A DNA stretch of 64,000 nt, taken from positions 1-64,000 of the forward strand of contig JBMYSZ010000013.1 of the NCBI GenBank assembly GCA_049603835.1. The letters run 5' to 3'. The notes beneath the pieces are model-generated. The model had not been told where the DNA came from. It ran no database searches and was given only the letters and a program-made list of their open reading frames with translations. This document shows positions 1 through 7,698 of this stretch, in pieces; within the stretch, counting starts at the first letter, position 1; every line of letters begins with the position of its first letter. Position numbers and translations under genes: made by a program. The DNA comes from Mangrovicoccus sp049603835. Lineage in GTDB: Bacteria; Pseudomonadota; Alphaproteobacteria; Rhodobacterales; Rhodobacteraceae.

Positions 1-432
1 GACCAGCTTCAGTGATCTCGACTTCAATGTCGTAGACGGTTCTTGTTTGGTATTTTTTGTCCACGTTATCCCGCTCTTTGCTCAAGGCCTGACCCTGTTG
101 GATACCAGCTCTAGCCAGGGTCTTCGGGTCTCGTACGACTACTTACTTCAGTTCGGGTTAGTAAGAACCAAGAGATTTACGGGTCAGTTGCACTGCTTAC
201 GTTACGACAATGCGGCCGTTGAGACCTTCTTCAAAACCATCAAAGCAGAACTGATCTGGCGGCATCCTTGGGAAACAAGCCGCAAGGCTGAGATGGCGAT
301 CTTCGAGTACATCAACGGCTTCCACAATCCACGCCGCCGACACTCAGCACTCGGCTGGAAAAGCCCCGTCGCATTCGAACGAATGGTGGCTTAAACGAGC
401 ACTTGGGGCGGCACAAAAGCGTGACAGGTCCA
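1..432 (+). mobile_element. Right end of an IS3-family insertion sequence
   Basis: The left edge of the window lies inside an insertion sequence. It carries the 3' part of an IS3-type transposase gene followed by about 38 bases of non-coding end that finish in ggtcca, fitting the 5'-TG...CA-3' ends of IS3 elements. I place the boundary at 432 because native hamA sequence appears to begin there on the other strand. The left end and any target-site duplication lie outside the window. The family call is firm from the protein; the exact boundary is inferred. Confidence 0.7.
47..394 (+). pseudogene. IS3-family transposase (OrfB), 3' fragment, degenerate
   Basis: The last 55 or so residues are a clear IS3/IS2-type integrase-core C terminus: YDNAAVETFFKTIKAEL, which holds the final catalytic Glu of the DDE triad, then a YINGF...NPRRRHSAL block and a closing SPVAFER motif. 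Before that the frame does not read like a normal rve domain. The expected GSQY...GNC lead-in is scrambled and probably interrupted by small indels, and the two catalytic Asp are not in view. The visible part is therefore a broken or partial transposase. It may still be mobilised in trans if both ends are intact. Confidence 0.7.
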
Positions 433-1083
433 GTTTGCGGCGATGAGAACCGGGAAAACAGCATTGCTAAAGAGGTCATCAAGAGAGGTTTCGGACGCTA
501 GCAGCTCTTTGATCTTGGCGCTGTGCGGAATGTCGTCCGAAACCTGAGGACCCAGTAGCAACTTTTCGTTCTTTAAGAAGCCTGCGGTAATATGGCTTTC
601 AATGGATGTAATGGCGTCACTTATGGCGCTACTGCGTGTCTTGAAAAACTTAGCCTCACCTAACCACAGTTCGATATCTCCACCGTTGACATAGCGGACA
701 TGAACTAGATCGAATGCTTTCACTGGATCGTTTGATGCGCTTAAGTAGTTCACTCGCGCTGCAATAGGTATCGTATCAAAGTAGGTTCGACAAATCGCAT
801 GCGCTGCAATCTCGCCAACTTCGCCACGGCGTTTGTAGTTTTCGCTTATGTAAACACGTGTAGCTGCCTGCTTTAGACGCACGTAGTTATTTGTATGATT
901 ACTATTCCGAAGTTCATCTGACTTCAGCGCATAGTCGGTGATCCACTCCATAAGATTGTCAGCAAGCCCATCGCATCGCCACTCACTTAGTTCGAAACCA
1001 GCGCAATAGCTTTCAGAGGTCTCATCAGCTTCCGTCAGGCGTTTTAGAATGCACGCTGGTTTCAGCTTGTAAGGGTGCGACAT
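391..1083 (-). CDS. hamA: HamA-like nuclease (DUF1837) of a Hachiman defence system, 3'-truncated by an IS
   Basis: The 230-residue product matches the HamA/DUF1837 pattern. It has a GEVGE motif at residues 87-91, FDLVHV with Asp125, and ELWLGEAKFF with Glu143 and Lys145, which together form a PD-(D/E)xK-like nuclease core. In Hachiman systems HamA is the DNase effector and HamB a helicase that holds it in check and senses DNA. Here the last 13 codons (from WTC to the stop) are the reverse complement of the IS right end, so only 217 native codons remain and the true C terminus is lost. hamB would be expected downstream, on the far side of the IS, and is not visible. The gene sits in the island next to the integrase. 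Family call fairly firm; function probably impaired. Confidence 0.78.
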   Translation of the reverse strand: MSHPYKLKPACILKRLTEADETSESYCAGFELSEWRCDGLADNLMEWITDYALKSDELRNSNHTNNYVRLKQAATRVYISENYKRRGEVGEIAAHAICRTYFDTIPIAARVNYLSASNDPVKAFDLVHVRYVNGGDIELWLGEAKFFKTRSSAISDAITSIESHITAGFLKNEKLLLGPQVSDDIPHSAKIKELLASETSLDDLFSNAVFPVLIAANWTCHAFVPPQVLV

Positions 1084-1180
1084 GCCTATATCTGCTCATT
1101 ATTGGCCTCTGCCAATGATGCTTCTGCGAAGGCGAGAACGCAACATCTTTGAGTTGTGGGTGTGCCTGCGTTTTCCTGAC

Positions 1181-2761
1181 CTAAGCAATGAACTTCTCAA
1201 GGGCTTCCTGCTTTTGTGCCAGCGTGTGCCCTTCCTTGAAATAGACCTGTTGCGCCACGCCTTGGCGTTCGTGCCCCACGATTTCCTGAAACAGTGGTTC
1301 GGGAACACCTGCTTGCGCGAGCCGCGTAACCATTGTGTGCCGCAAGCTGTGGAAAACCAGCCCGCTTTCCTTCATGCCAAGCCCCGGCAGGAACACGGTG
1401 TTGAACCATCGACCCAGATTGCGGCCATAGCCTTCCTTGGCGTTGTAGGTGAAGGACAGGAACAGACGTTGCCCCTTGGGCTTTGCCGCGACCCAATCGA
1501 GGAAGCCCAGCCGGATCAGGTCCGAGTGGATAGGCACGCGGCGCTTGGCGGCAGGGGTCTTGAGGCTCTTGTTCGGCCCGTCCCCGTTGATATCGAGATA
1601 CCAGATAACGCCCTCTTGTCGAATGTCGGCAACGTCAAGCTGTGCTATCTCGCGCAGTCGTGCGCCCGTGTAGAGGCCCAGAAGCGCGCCCCACTTGTGA
1701 TCGTCCTTCTTCACCAACCCGGAACCGTTGCCCGTCAACGCGGCATAGAGTTGCTGCGCCTGTTGCTTGGAATAGGGTTTCCGACCCTCAGCAGGCTTCT
1801 TCGCCTTGGAAACCTTCATCCCGTCGAACAGCTTCTGCGGCGCATGGCCATGGCGTTCGGCCCAATCCCAGAAGCGATAGAACATCGCCATGTGATTGTT
1901 GACGGTTTCCACAGACACCTTTCTGACACCTGTCACCTCGATTGCGTCCAGCAGCTTCAAGTCCTTCGTTTCAGGCTTGGTGTTCCTGTTCACAGGTAAC
2001 GCTTGCACCACTTTCTTGATCTCTGTCGCGTCTTGCCGTGTGATCTGGCCCAAGGGCCGATCCGGCCCGAAATATTCCACCAGAACGGAAAGGAAGGCTC
2101 GCGCCCTTGCAGCCATCTGGTCAGACCATTGCGGGGAATGCTCGGCCATGAAATCTTCGATTGCCTCTCCCAGAGACGCGGAGCGGGCCTGTGGTGGCCT
2201 TGGCGCTGTCTGGGCGGGTTCGGTGAAGGAATAACCCTCAAGGCTCTCAGCGGCGCTTAGAATGGCTTTGATCTGGTCGCGGCGGGCTTTGCGCATCTCT
2301 TGGCGCAGGGCTGGCTCATTTTCGGCCCACTGAGCCTCTGTGAGACCCGCTGAGGCGCAGAAGCTGCCCAAGGTGCTTGCGTCAAGGTACAGGTCCGACA
2401 GATCGTCAAAGCCGCCTATGGCGTCCTCATGCACGTCCAACTCTTGGCGCAGGGCATCAAGGGACCGATCCGGCAGGCCGGTGTCGTTCAGCCGTTCCAC
2501 ATACCGATCCAGCGAAGCTGCAAAGTAACTCCGCACGATGTCCCGCATCTCGTCTTGTCTGAGCCTAGCCAAAGTCTTGTTCTCGCGCATCAATCTGCCA
2601 CAGGATGCAAGATGGCGGGCAAGATCGCCAGCCCAATCTGGGCACTTTGTGCGTAAGGATATCCTGACTGTGCAGCGCTTGTGATCCTCCGCCCGAGGGA
2701 GAGGCCAACGGAAGTAATAAACCCCGTGACGTGATGGCGACAGATAGGCGGACAGTTTCAT
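1181..2761 (-). CDS. Phage-type tyrosine recombinase (island integrase)
   Basis: This 526-residue site-specific recombinase begins with a short beta-rich segment (HGVYYFRWPL) typical of integrases with a DUF6538-like N terminus. A SAM-like core-binding region follows at about 195-310 and a catalytic domain at about 325-526. Catalytic residues visible are Arg368 in TGARLRE, His471 and Arg474 in HSLRH, His497 in GHERQ and the nucleophile Tyr507. The start lies 68 bases from the 3' end of tRNA-Ser(GCU), and the gene reads away from the tRNA, the usual layout for an element integrated into a tRNA 3' end. It is presumably responsible for the island that carries hamA. It appears intact. Confidence 0.93.
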   Translation of the reverse strand: MKLSAYLSPSRHGVYYFRWPLPRAEDHKRCTVRISLRTKCPDWAGDLARHLASCGRLMRENKTLARLRQDEMRDIVRSYFAASLDRYVERLNDTGLPDRSLDALRQELDVHEDAIGGFDDLSDLYLDASTLGSFCASAGLTEAQWAENEPALRQEMRKARRDQIKAILSAAESLEGYSFTEPAQTAPRPPQARSASLGEAIEDFMAEHSPQWSDQMAARARAFLSVLVEYFGPDRPLGQITRQDATEIKKVVQALPVNRNTKPETKDLKLLDAIEVTGVRKVSVETVNNHMAMFYRFWDWAERHGHAPQKLFDGMKVSKAKKPAEGRKPYSKQQAQQLYAALTGNGSGLVKKDDHKWGALLGLYTGARLREIAQLDVADIRQEGVIWYLDINGDGPNKSLKTPAAKRRVPIHSDLIRLGFLDWVAAKPKGQRLFLSFTYNAKEGYGRNLGRWFNTVFLPGLGMKESGLVFHSLRHTMVTRLAQAGVPEPLFQEIVGHERQGVAQQVYFKEGHTLAQKQEALEKFIA

Positions 2762-2828
2762 TGGCTGTGCGTTCCACTTTGTGTCGCACTTGCTTGTCCA
2801 AGACCCAAGTCATTGTTTTAGCGTGTTA

Positions 2829-2870
2829 TGGCGGAGACGAAGGGATTCGAACCCTCGAGACAGTTTCCCG
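2829..2870. other. Putative attachment site (island junction) in the tRNA-Ser 3' end
   Basis: Tyrosine integrases next to a tRNA gene commonly recombine within the tRNA 3' half, leaving the tRNA whole and a copy of its end at the other side of the island. The integrase at 1181-2761 lies directly beside the CCA end at 2829. The second copy would be left of the window, so the repeat cannot be shown here. Confidence 0.45.
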
Positions 2871-2918
2871 CCTACTCCCTTAGCAGGGGAGCGCCTTCGA
2901 CCACTCGGCCACGTCTCC
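2829..2918 (-). tRNA. tRNA-Ser (anticodon GCU)
   Basis: Read on the minus strand this folds as a class II tRNA. The 7-bp acceptor runs from GGAGACG to CGTCTCC, the anticodon stem-loop has the loop CTGCTAA giving anticodon GCU, a long variable arm is present, and the T arm contains GGTTCGAATCC. The discriminator is G and CCA is encoded at 2829-2831. The gene serves as the probable integration target of the island to its left. Confidence 0.95.
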
Positions 2919-3213
2919 GTCGGCGTGTCTAGCGGTCGCGATCAGGAAGGACAAGGCCAATCTGTCACAAATTTTCTAAGTTTAGCTCCAAGTTTAGCAA
3001 ACTCTGCAGGTATTTTCCCAGACGAGGTTCCTTTCGTAAGGGCAGCCCAGAAAGCGACCCCAGCAGGGACCAGCAGAAAATAGCGGTTTGGCCATATACT
3101 TGCTCTCCCAACGTCTTTATAAAATAAAGACCGGACCTCTACTTTTGGATGGTTGAACCTCTGCAATCATCTGCCATCTTTCCCATCACTACGCATGAAT
3201 GGGAGGAAACATC
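2919..3213. other. Intergenic region upstream of pqqA
   Basis: About 295 bases between the tRNA-Ser 5' end and pqqA. It should hold the pqq promoter and leader. I see the pqqA Shine-Dalgarno (GGGAGGAAA at 3201-3209) but no clear operator or conserved open frame. Confidence 0.5.
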
Positions 3214-3312
3214 ATGGCTTGGACGAAACCGCTTCTGCGCGAAATCGAGTGCGGCATGGAAATCAACATGTACGGCCCGGAAAACGACGAAGATTTCGGC
3301 GAATTGTTCTAA
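3214..3312 (+). CDS. pqqA: PqqA, precursor peptide of pyrroloquinoline quinone
   Basis: A 32-residue peptide beginning MAWTKPLLREIECG and containing the invariant E-x-x-x-Y pair, Glu16 and Tyr20 in GMEINMYGP. In PQQ biosynthesis PqqE joins these two side chains while PqqD presents the peptide, and the crosslinked dipeptide becomes the cofactor skeleton. A strong ribosome site (GGGAGGAAA) sits 4-5 bases before the ATG. It lies 27 bases before pqqB in the standard pqqABCDE order. Its length is at the upper end of the usual 22-32 residue range. Confidence 0.95.
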   Translation: MAWTKPLLREIECGMEINMYGPENDEDFGELF

Positions 3313-3339
3313 GAAATCAGCGCGCGGAGGCGATAAATC

Positions 3340-4236
3340 ATGGGTCTTCGCGCGCGAATTCTCGGGGCGGCTGCAGGCGGCGGGCTGCCGCAGTGGAATT
3401 GCGGCTGTGATAATTGCAATCTGGCCCGTGCTGGTAAAATCCCGGCGCAGACTCAGTCCTCGGTGGCGGTCAGCGGTAATGGCCGTGATTGGGCTATTTT
3501 AAACGCGTCCCCAGATATTCGGCAGCAGATGGCGGCGTCGCCTGAGCTGCATCCTAGCGGATTACGCGAACTGCCGCTGAAATCGGTCTTGGTCACCAAT
3601 GGCGATATTGACCATGTGGCGGGGATTTTGGTTCTGCGTGAACAACAGCCGTTTGAGCTCTTCGCGACCCAAGAAATCCATTCGGTCCTTGGCGATAATC
3701 CGATTTTTGACGCGCTGCGCCAAGACATTGTGCAGCGGCGCAATATTGGCCTAGAGCAAAGCTTTACCTTAGCGCCGGATCTGACGGCGAGCCTGTTTGC
3801 TGTGCCTGGTAAGGTGCCGCTCTATCTCGAAGACGAGCAGGTGCAAACTGATCTAGAAGGCGAGCAGACGGTTGGCGTCGCGTTAGAGGCTGGTGGTCAA
3901 CGGGCCTATTATATACCCGGCTGTGCGCGGGTGACGCCTGGCTTGGCGGATCGGCTGCGCGGCGCGGATCTAGTGATGTTTGATGGCACCCTATGGCGTG
4001 ACGACGAAATGATCGCTGCGGGGCTGTCGCAGAAAACCGGCCAGCGCATGGGGCATATCTCGATCTCTGGAGCAGAGGGAAGCTTGGCGGCCTTTGCCGA
4101 TCTGGATATTCGCCAAAAGGTGTTTGTTCACATGAATAACAGCAATCCGGTTTTGAACCCGGCCTCTGTGGAGCGTAGCTTAGCAGAAGGGCAGGGCTGG
4201 TTGATCGGACAAGATGGAATGGAGCTTAGCCTATGA
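3340..4236 (+). CDS. pqqB: PqqB, metallo-beta-lactamase-fold PQQ biosynthesis protein
   Basis: A full-length protein (298 residues, usual length about 300) opening with MGLRARILGAAAGGGLPQWNC. The zinc-binding CGCDNC cluster lies at about residues 27-32. A metallo-hydrolase-like ...TNGDIDHVAGIL... segment stands where the family has its metal-site region. PqqB is a hydroxylase-type enzyme that acts on the processed Glu-Tyr product before PqqC. The start has GGAGG at 3325-3330, spaced 9 bases. The stop overlaps the pqqC start (ATGA), indicating translational coupling. Confidence 0.95.
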   Translation: MGLRARILGAAAGGGLPQWNCGCDNCNLARAGKIPAQTQSSVAVSGNGRDWAILNASPDIRQQMAASPELHPSGLRELPLKSVLVTNGDIDHVAGILVLREQQPFELFATQEIHSVLGDNPIFDALRQDIVQRRNIGLEQSFTLAPDLTASLFAVPGKVPLYLEDEQVQTDLEGEQTVGVALEAGGQRAYYIPGCARVTPGLADRLRGADLVMFDGTLWRDDEMIAAGLSQKTGQRMGHISISGAEGSLAAFADLDIRQKVFVHMNNSNPVLNPASVERSLAEGQGWLIGQDGMELSL

Positions 4237-4994
4237 CAGCCTCTCGTGCAGAATTCGAAGCGCGGCTTCGCCAAGTTGGGGCAGAGCGCTATCACGACAA
4301 ACATCCCTTCCACGCTCTGCTGCATGGGGGGCGTTGCACCCCGGATCAGGTGCGGGCTTGGGTGATCAATCGCTTCTATTACCAGGCGAGCATTCCCATG
4401 AAGGACGCGGCTTTCCTAAGCCGGGTTGAGGATCCTGCCATTCGGCGCATCTGGCGCTCGCGGATCGAGGATCATGATGGGCATGGCGATAATGAAGGCG
4501 GGATTGAGCGCTGGTTGCGCCTGGCCGATGCGGTTGGGCTGGATCGCGATTATGTGGCCAGCAAGGCCGGGGTGCTGCCCGCAACGCGCTTTGCGGTGGA
4601 TGCTTATCTGCGCTTTGTCCGCGACAAAACCCTGCTAGAGGCGGTGGCGGCGTCGCTCACCGAACTCTTCGCGCCGAAAATCCATGCGGATCGGATCGAA
4701 GGCCTGCTTAAACATTACGATTTCGCCAATGATCGCTCCATGTCCTATTTTCGTCGTCGCCTGGATGAGGCGCCCAAGGATGTGGCTTTCGGTCTAAGCT
4801 GGGTGTTGGATCACGCGGATACCGCCGAAAAGCAGGATGCCGCGGTCGCCGCGCTAGAGTTTAAAACTGATGTGCTTTGGTCCCAGCTTGACGCGCTGCA
4901 TAGCGCCTATGTGGCCCCGGCGCGGATCCCGCCCGGTGGTTGGCAGCCTGGATCGCATCTGATCGAGCTGCCGCAGGCAGAGGCCGTCGCGTGA
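4233..4994 (+). CDS. pqqC: PqqC, pyrroloquinoline-quinone synthase
   Basis: A 253-residue, all-helical heme-oxygenase-like protein that carries out the final ring closure and oxidation to PQQ without a metal. Recognisable family segments are YHDKHPFHALLHGG near residue 20, NRFYYQASIPMKDAAFLSR, HDGHGDNEGGIERWL and the C-terminal W-x-x-L-D-ALH-x-AYV. The length is normal. ATGA overlap with pqqB upstream and TGATG overlap with pqqD downstream place it in one operon. Confidence 0.96.
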   Translation: MTASRAEFEARLRQVGAERYHDKHPFHALLHGGRCTPDQVRAWVINRFYYQASIPMKDAAFLSRVEDPAIRRIWRSRIEDHDGHGDNEGGIERWLRLADAVGLDRDYVASKAGVLPATRFAVDAYLRFVRDKTLLEAVAASLTELFAPKIHADRIEGLLKHYDFANDRSMSYFRRRLDEAPKDVAFGLSWVLDHADTAEKQDAAVAALEFKTDVLWSQLDALHSAYVAPARIPPGGWQPGSHLIELPQAEAVA

Positions 4995-5269
4995 TGACAG
5001 AGGCTTCGGCGGTGCCCGTTTTGCCGCGCGGCGTGCGCCTGCATCATGATCATGTGCGGGATCGTTGGGTTTTGTTGGCGCCAGAGCGGACCATTGCTCT
5101 GGATCCCATAGGGCATGCGATCCTGTCGGAACTGGATGGGAAAACCGCCCTGGGCGATTTGGTGCTGCGCCTCGCCAATAAATACAAAGCCCCCACAGAA
5201 CAGATCGGCCAAGATGTGACCGAATTCCTGACCAAACTTGCTGAGCGCCGCTTTCTGGATTTCACCTAA
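4994..5269 (+). CDS. pqqD: PqqD, PqqA-binding chaperone
   Basis: A 91-residue peptide chaperone of the RiPP recognition element fold that delivers PqqA to the radical SAM enzyme PqqE. Family features are LPRGVRLHHDHVRDRWVLLAPER near the N terminus and a winged-helix-like IGHAILSELDGK...L segment. An upstream in-frame start would extend the frame 18 codons into pqqC, but the ATG at 4994 overlaps the pqqC stop (TGATG) and gives the usual length. It also couples to pqqE through TAATG. Confidence 0.94.
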   Translation: MTEASAVPVLPRGVRLHHDHVRDRWVLLAPERTIALDPIGHAILSELDGKTALGDLVLRLANKYKAPTEQIGQDVTEFLTKLAERRFLDFT

Positions 5270-6351
5270 TGGCTATCCGTCACCCAATCGCGATGCTCGC
5301 TGAGCTGACCCATCGCTGCCCGCTGTCATGTCCTTATTGCTCGAACCCGCTGGATTTGGTGGGGCGGCAAAGCGAGCTGAGCACCGAAGATTGGCTGAGC
5401 GTTTTTCGCCAAGCCGCAGAGCTGGGGGTGCTGCAGCTGCATCTCTCAGGAGGAGAGCCAGCCTCGCGGCCCGATCTGGTGGATTTGGTGGCAGGCGCGC
5501 GGCAGGCGGGTCTTTATACCAATTTGATCACCTCAGGGCTGGGGCTGACTTTGGACCGTTTGCGCGCCTTAGAGGCGGCGGGGCTGGATCATGTGCAACT
5601 GTCTTTGCAAGGGACAGATGCTATGATGGCCGATCGGATCAGCGGCATGCGGGGGGCTTTTGACCGCAAAATGAAAGTTGTGGGCTGGCTGAAAGAGGTC
5701 GGTTTCCCGCTGACCCTGAATGTGGTGCTACATCGTGAAAACCTGCATCAATTGGCCGAGTCTTTGCAATTGGCGGAAGACATGGGGGCACGCCGGGTCG
5801 AGGTCGCCACAGTGCAATTTCATGGTTGGGCTATGAAAAACCGTGGCGCGCTGATGCCGACAAAGGCCCAGGCGGCGAAAGTGGCGGCTGAAGTAGCGCA
5901 AGCGCGTGAGCGTCTGCGCGGTAAGCTTGTGATCGATTTCGTGCCAGCGGATTATCATTCGGACTATCCCAAAAGCTGCATGGGCGGATGGGGCAGTTCT
6001 GGGCTGAATATCGCGCCCGATGGCACGGTGCTGCCTTGTCATGCGGCCCAAACACTCCCGGATCTGCAATTCGACACGATCCACGACAAAAGCCTGCGAG
6101 AAATTTGGTATGAGGGATCTGCCTTCAACGCCTATCGCGGCGAAGATTGGATGCAGGAACCTTGCCGTAGCTGCGAGCGTAAGAAAAAGGATTTCGGTGG
6201 TTGCCGGTGTCAGGCTTTGGCTTTGGCTGGAGAAGCTGCGGCAACAGACCCGGTCTGTATCAAATCTCCGAAACATGCAGAGATCAAAGCTATGGCCGAA
6301 GCCTATGCCCAACAGGCCTGCGACAGTCTAAATTACCGTCAAGCGCCGTAG
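5269..6351 (+). CDS. pqqE: PqqE, radical SAM PqqA cyclase
   Basis: A 360-residue radical SAM/SPASM enzyme that forms the carbon-carbon bond between Glu and Tyr of PqqA. The AdoMet cluster motif is C17-x3-C21-x2-C24 (HRCPLSCPYC). LSGGEP follows, and the C terminus contains SPASM cysteines in CMGGWG, VLPCHAAQ, CRSCERK, GGCRCQA and DPVC. Length and order match the family. It is the last pqq gene here; no pqqF/G protease or PQQ-dependent dehydrogenase is adjacent. Confidence 0.96.
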   Translation: MAIRHPIAMLAELTHRCPLSCPYCSNPLDLVGRQSELSTEDWLSVFRQAAELGVLQLHLSGGEPASRPDLVDLVAGARQAGLYTNLITSGLGLTLDRLRALEAAGLDHVQLSLQGTDAMMADRISGMRGAFDRKMKVVGWLKEVGFPLTLNVVLHRENLHQLAESLQLAEDMGARRVEVATVQFHGWAMKNRGALMPTKAQAAKVAAEVAQARERLRGKLVIDFVPADYHSDYPKSCMGGWGSSGLNIAPDGTVLPCHAAQTLPDLQFDTIHDKSLREIWYEGSAFNAYRGEDWMQEPCRSCERKKKDFGGCRCQALALAGEAAATDPVCIKSPKHAEIKAMAEAYAQQACDSLNYRQAP

Positions 6352-6498
6352 AGGTTTTCGAGAAAAGGCCAAAAGGGCCAAGGGGTTATTGTCGCCAGCA
6401 AACAAGGCGCAAAGCCCAGACCGAATGGGTCAGTGTTGTCTTTGCTCCCTATCGACGGGGCGCGAATTTTGTTTTGGAAAGCGGATGTGAGATTTGCT

Positions 6499-6523
6499 GC
6501 CTTCGCCTTCGCCTTCGCCTTCG
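6499..6523. repeat. Hexamer tandem repeat (gccttc)x4
   Basis: Four perfect head-to-tail copies of gccttc plus one base. Such repeats can change length by slippage; here it is not inside a recognised gene. Confidence 0.85.
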
Positions 6524-6794
6524 ATGAGACTGCACCAAATACTGCCGCTATGGCACTCGACCAGGTGGGACGTGCCGGGCGGCGTCTTGGCCGTCGGCAT
6601 TGCTTCCCCGGCTACCACGATCAACCCAGCCCTAGCCGCCGAAGGTCTCAGCGTGGATCTTGCCGAACGTCTTGCTGTGTTCGTTCCGCTCTAAGCGATC
6701 AGGTCCAAGGACCGCAGCCGTGCGCAAGAGGTATGCCGAGCGTCCTACACCGTCGCCGCCTGACAAGGCTTCCCTAAGTGCCAAGGGTAACTGA

Positions 6795-6833
6795 CCCCGG
6801 TTCGCGTTCAACGGCGCAGCCGGGGCTTTTTTT
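6795..6833 (+). terminator. Rho-independent terminator
   Basis: CCCCGG (6795-6800) pairs with CCGGGG (6820-6825) around a 19-base loop that can pair further, followed by CTTTTTTTCT. It is oriented to end transcription coming from pqqE or from the non-coding stretch after it. Confidence 0.75.
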
Positions 6834-6892
6834 CTGAGGTAGTTGTTCGATTGAACATTCGCGGGGCAAAATGCGACCCTGCGAGTGATACA

Positions 6893-7378
6893 TCAGAACC
6901 GATGAATACCTATGCTTGCACCACCAGTGTACACTGCGATAGCGATTGTGGCTATCAGAAGCATGGGCCAAAAAACAAACCTATAGAAGCCGTTGTAGGT
7001 CTTCGGACCGTCTTTTTCGTACCAAGTTTCCCAACCAACTGACTTCCAAGCATGTTCACGGGTGGGGAGCGAACGGCTCAACTCCGCCTCTACACTGCGC
7101 AGATATATTGAGATGGATTCAATATATTTACGCTGCATGAATGATCTGTACCAAGCAATCGCGCAAAGCAACGGAGGTATCCACACGATGTAGATCAATT
7201 CGCGGTTAGCGAACCCTATTTGCTCCAGTGAGTTGAAGAACAAGGTGTACACCGCAGAGATACCTATGAGCGCATACAACTCAATTTTTTGGAGATAGTC
7301 GACAGCCGCCGTCATCTTCGCCTGACATGTGCCATACTCCAAAATAAGGTAGTCGTGGATCGTAGGCTTCTCGGTCAT
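6893..7378 (-). CDS. Small integral membrane protein of unknown function
   Basis: A 161-residue protein not recognised by family. The N terminus is hydrophilic (MTEKPTIHDYLILEYGTCQ). Two hydrophobic helices follow at about residues 33-50 and 60-80 (YIVWIPPLLCAIAWY), then a charged loop of about 55 residues, and a third helix at about 132-152 (FVFWPMLLIATIAIAVYTGG). It stands alone between the pqq locus and tRNA-Ser(CGA), convergent with the terminator at 6795-6833. Base composition is somewhat more AT-rich than the pqq genes. The ATG lies close to the likely promoter region at 7380-7450. Role unknown. Confidence 0.65.
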   Translation of the reverse strand: MTEKPTIHDYLILEYGTCQAKMTAAVDYLQKIELYALIGISAVYTLFFNSLEQIGFANRELIYIVWIPPLLCAIAWYRSFMQRKYIESISIYLRSVEAELSRSLPTREHAWKSVGWETWYEKDGPKTYNGFYRFVFWPMLLIATIAIAVYTGGASIGIHRF

Positions 7379-7456
7379 CTCATCGCTTGGCTTTGGTCAG
7401 CACGGCATTAGTAGAATTGGCAACTTGCCAAATTTCCCAATGAAATTATAGGCAAG

Positions 7457-7547
7457 TGGCGGAGAGACAGGGATTCGAACCCTGGGACCCCCAAAGAGGG
7501 TCAACGGATTTCGAATCCGCCCCGTTCGACCACTCCGGCACCTCTCC
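7457..7547 (-). tRNA. tRNA-Ser (anticodon CGA)
   Basis: A class II tRNA on the minus strand. The acceptor is GGAGAGG paired with TCTCTCC (last pair G-U), the anticodon stem-loop is GGATTCGAAATCC giving CGA, a long variable arm is present, and the T arm carries GGTTCGAATCC. The discriminator is G and CCA is encoded at 7457-7459. Confidence 0.95.
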
Positions 7548-7698
7548 AGCGTAGTGGTCGCAAGCGATTAGCTCAAAGAAAAATCAGGCGCAAGGGGCGG
7601 GTTTCAATTCCGTTTCAACTTTTTGCTCTCAGGTACAAACTAACCAGATCGAAACGGCATGTTACCACGGCTGTGAACATCCCTCGGATGCTGGCCGC

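Larger units (their letters stand above)
6352..6892. other. Non-coding stretch after pqqE
   Basis: About 540 bases with no convincing gene. A frame at 6494-6694 would give 66 residues starting with an SPSPSPS repeat and ending in a hydrophobic GGVLAVGIASPAT segment, but it has no good ribosome site and no recognised family. A hexamer repeat at 6499-6523 and a strong terminator at 6795-6833 are listed separately. It could be an old gene remnant or a non-coding transcript ending at that terminator. Confidence 0.4.

Noticed and set aside
1082..1999. Long open frame (305 residues) on the plus strand opposite the integrase
   Set aside because: It is antisense to a clear tyrosine recombinase, has no family features and has low-complexity composition expected from a shadow frame.
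6494..6694. A 66-residue frame with SPSPSPS repeat after pqqE
   Set aside because: It arises from the gccttc hexamer repeat, lacks a ribosome site and matches no family I know.
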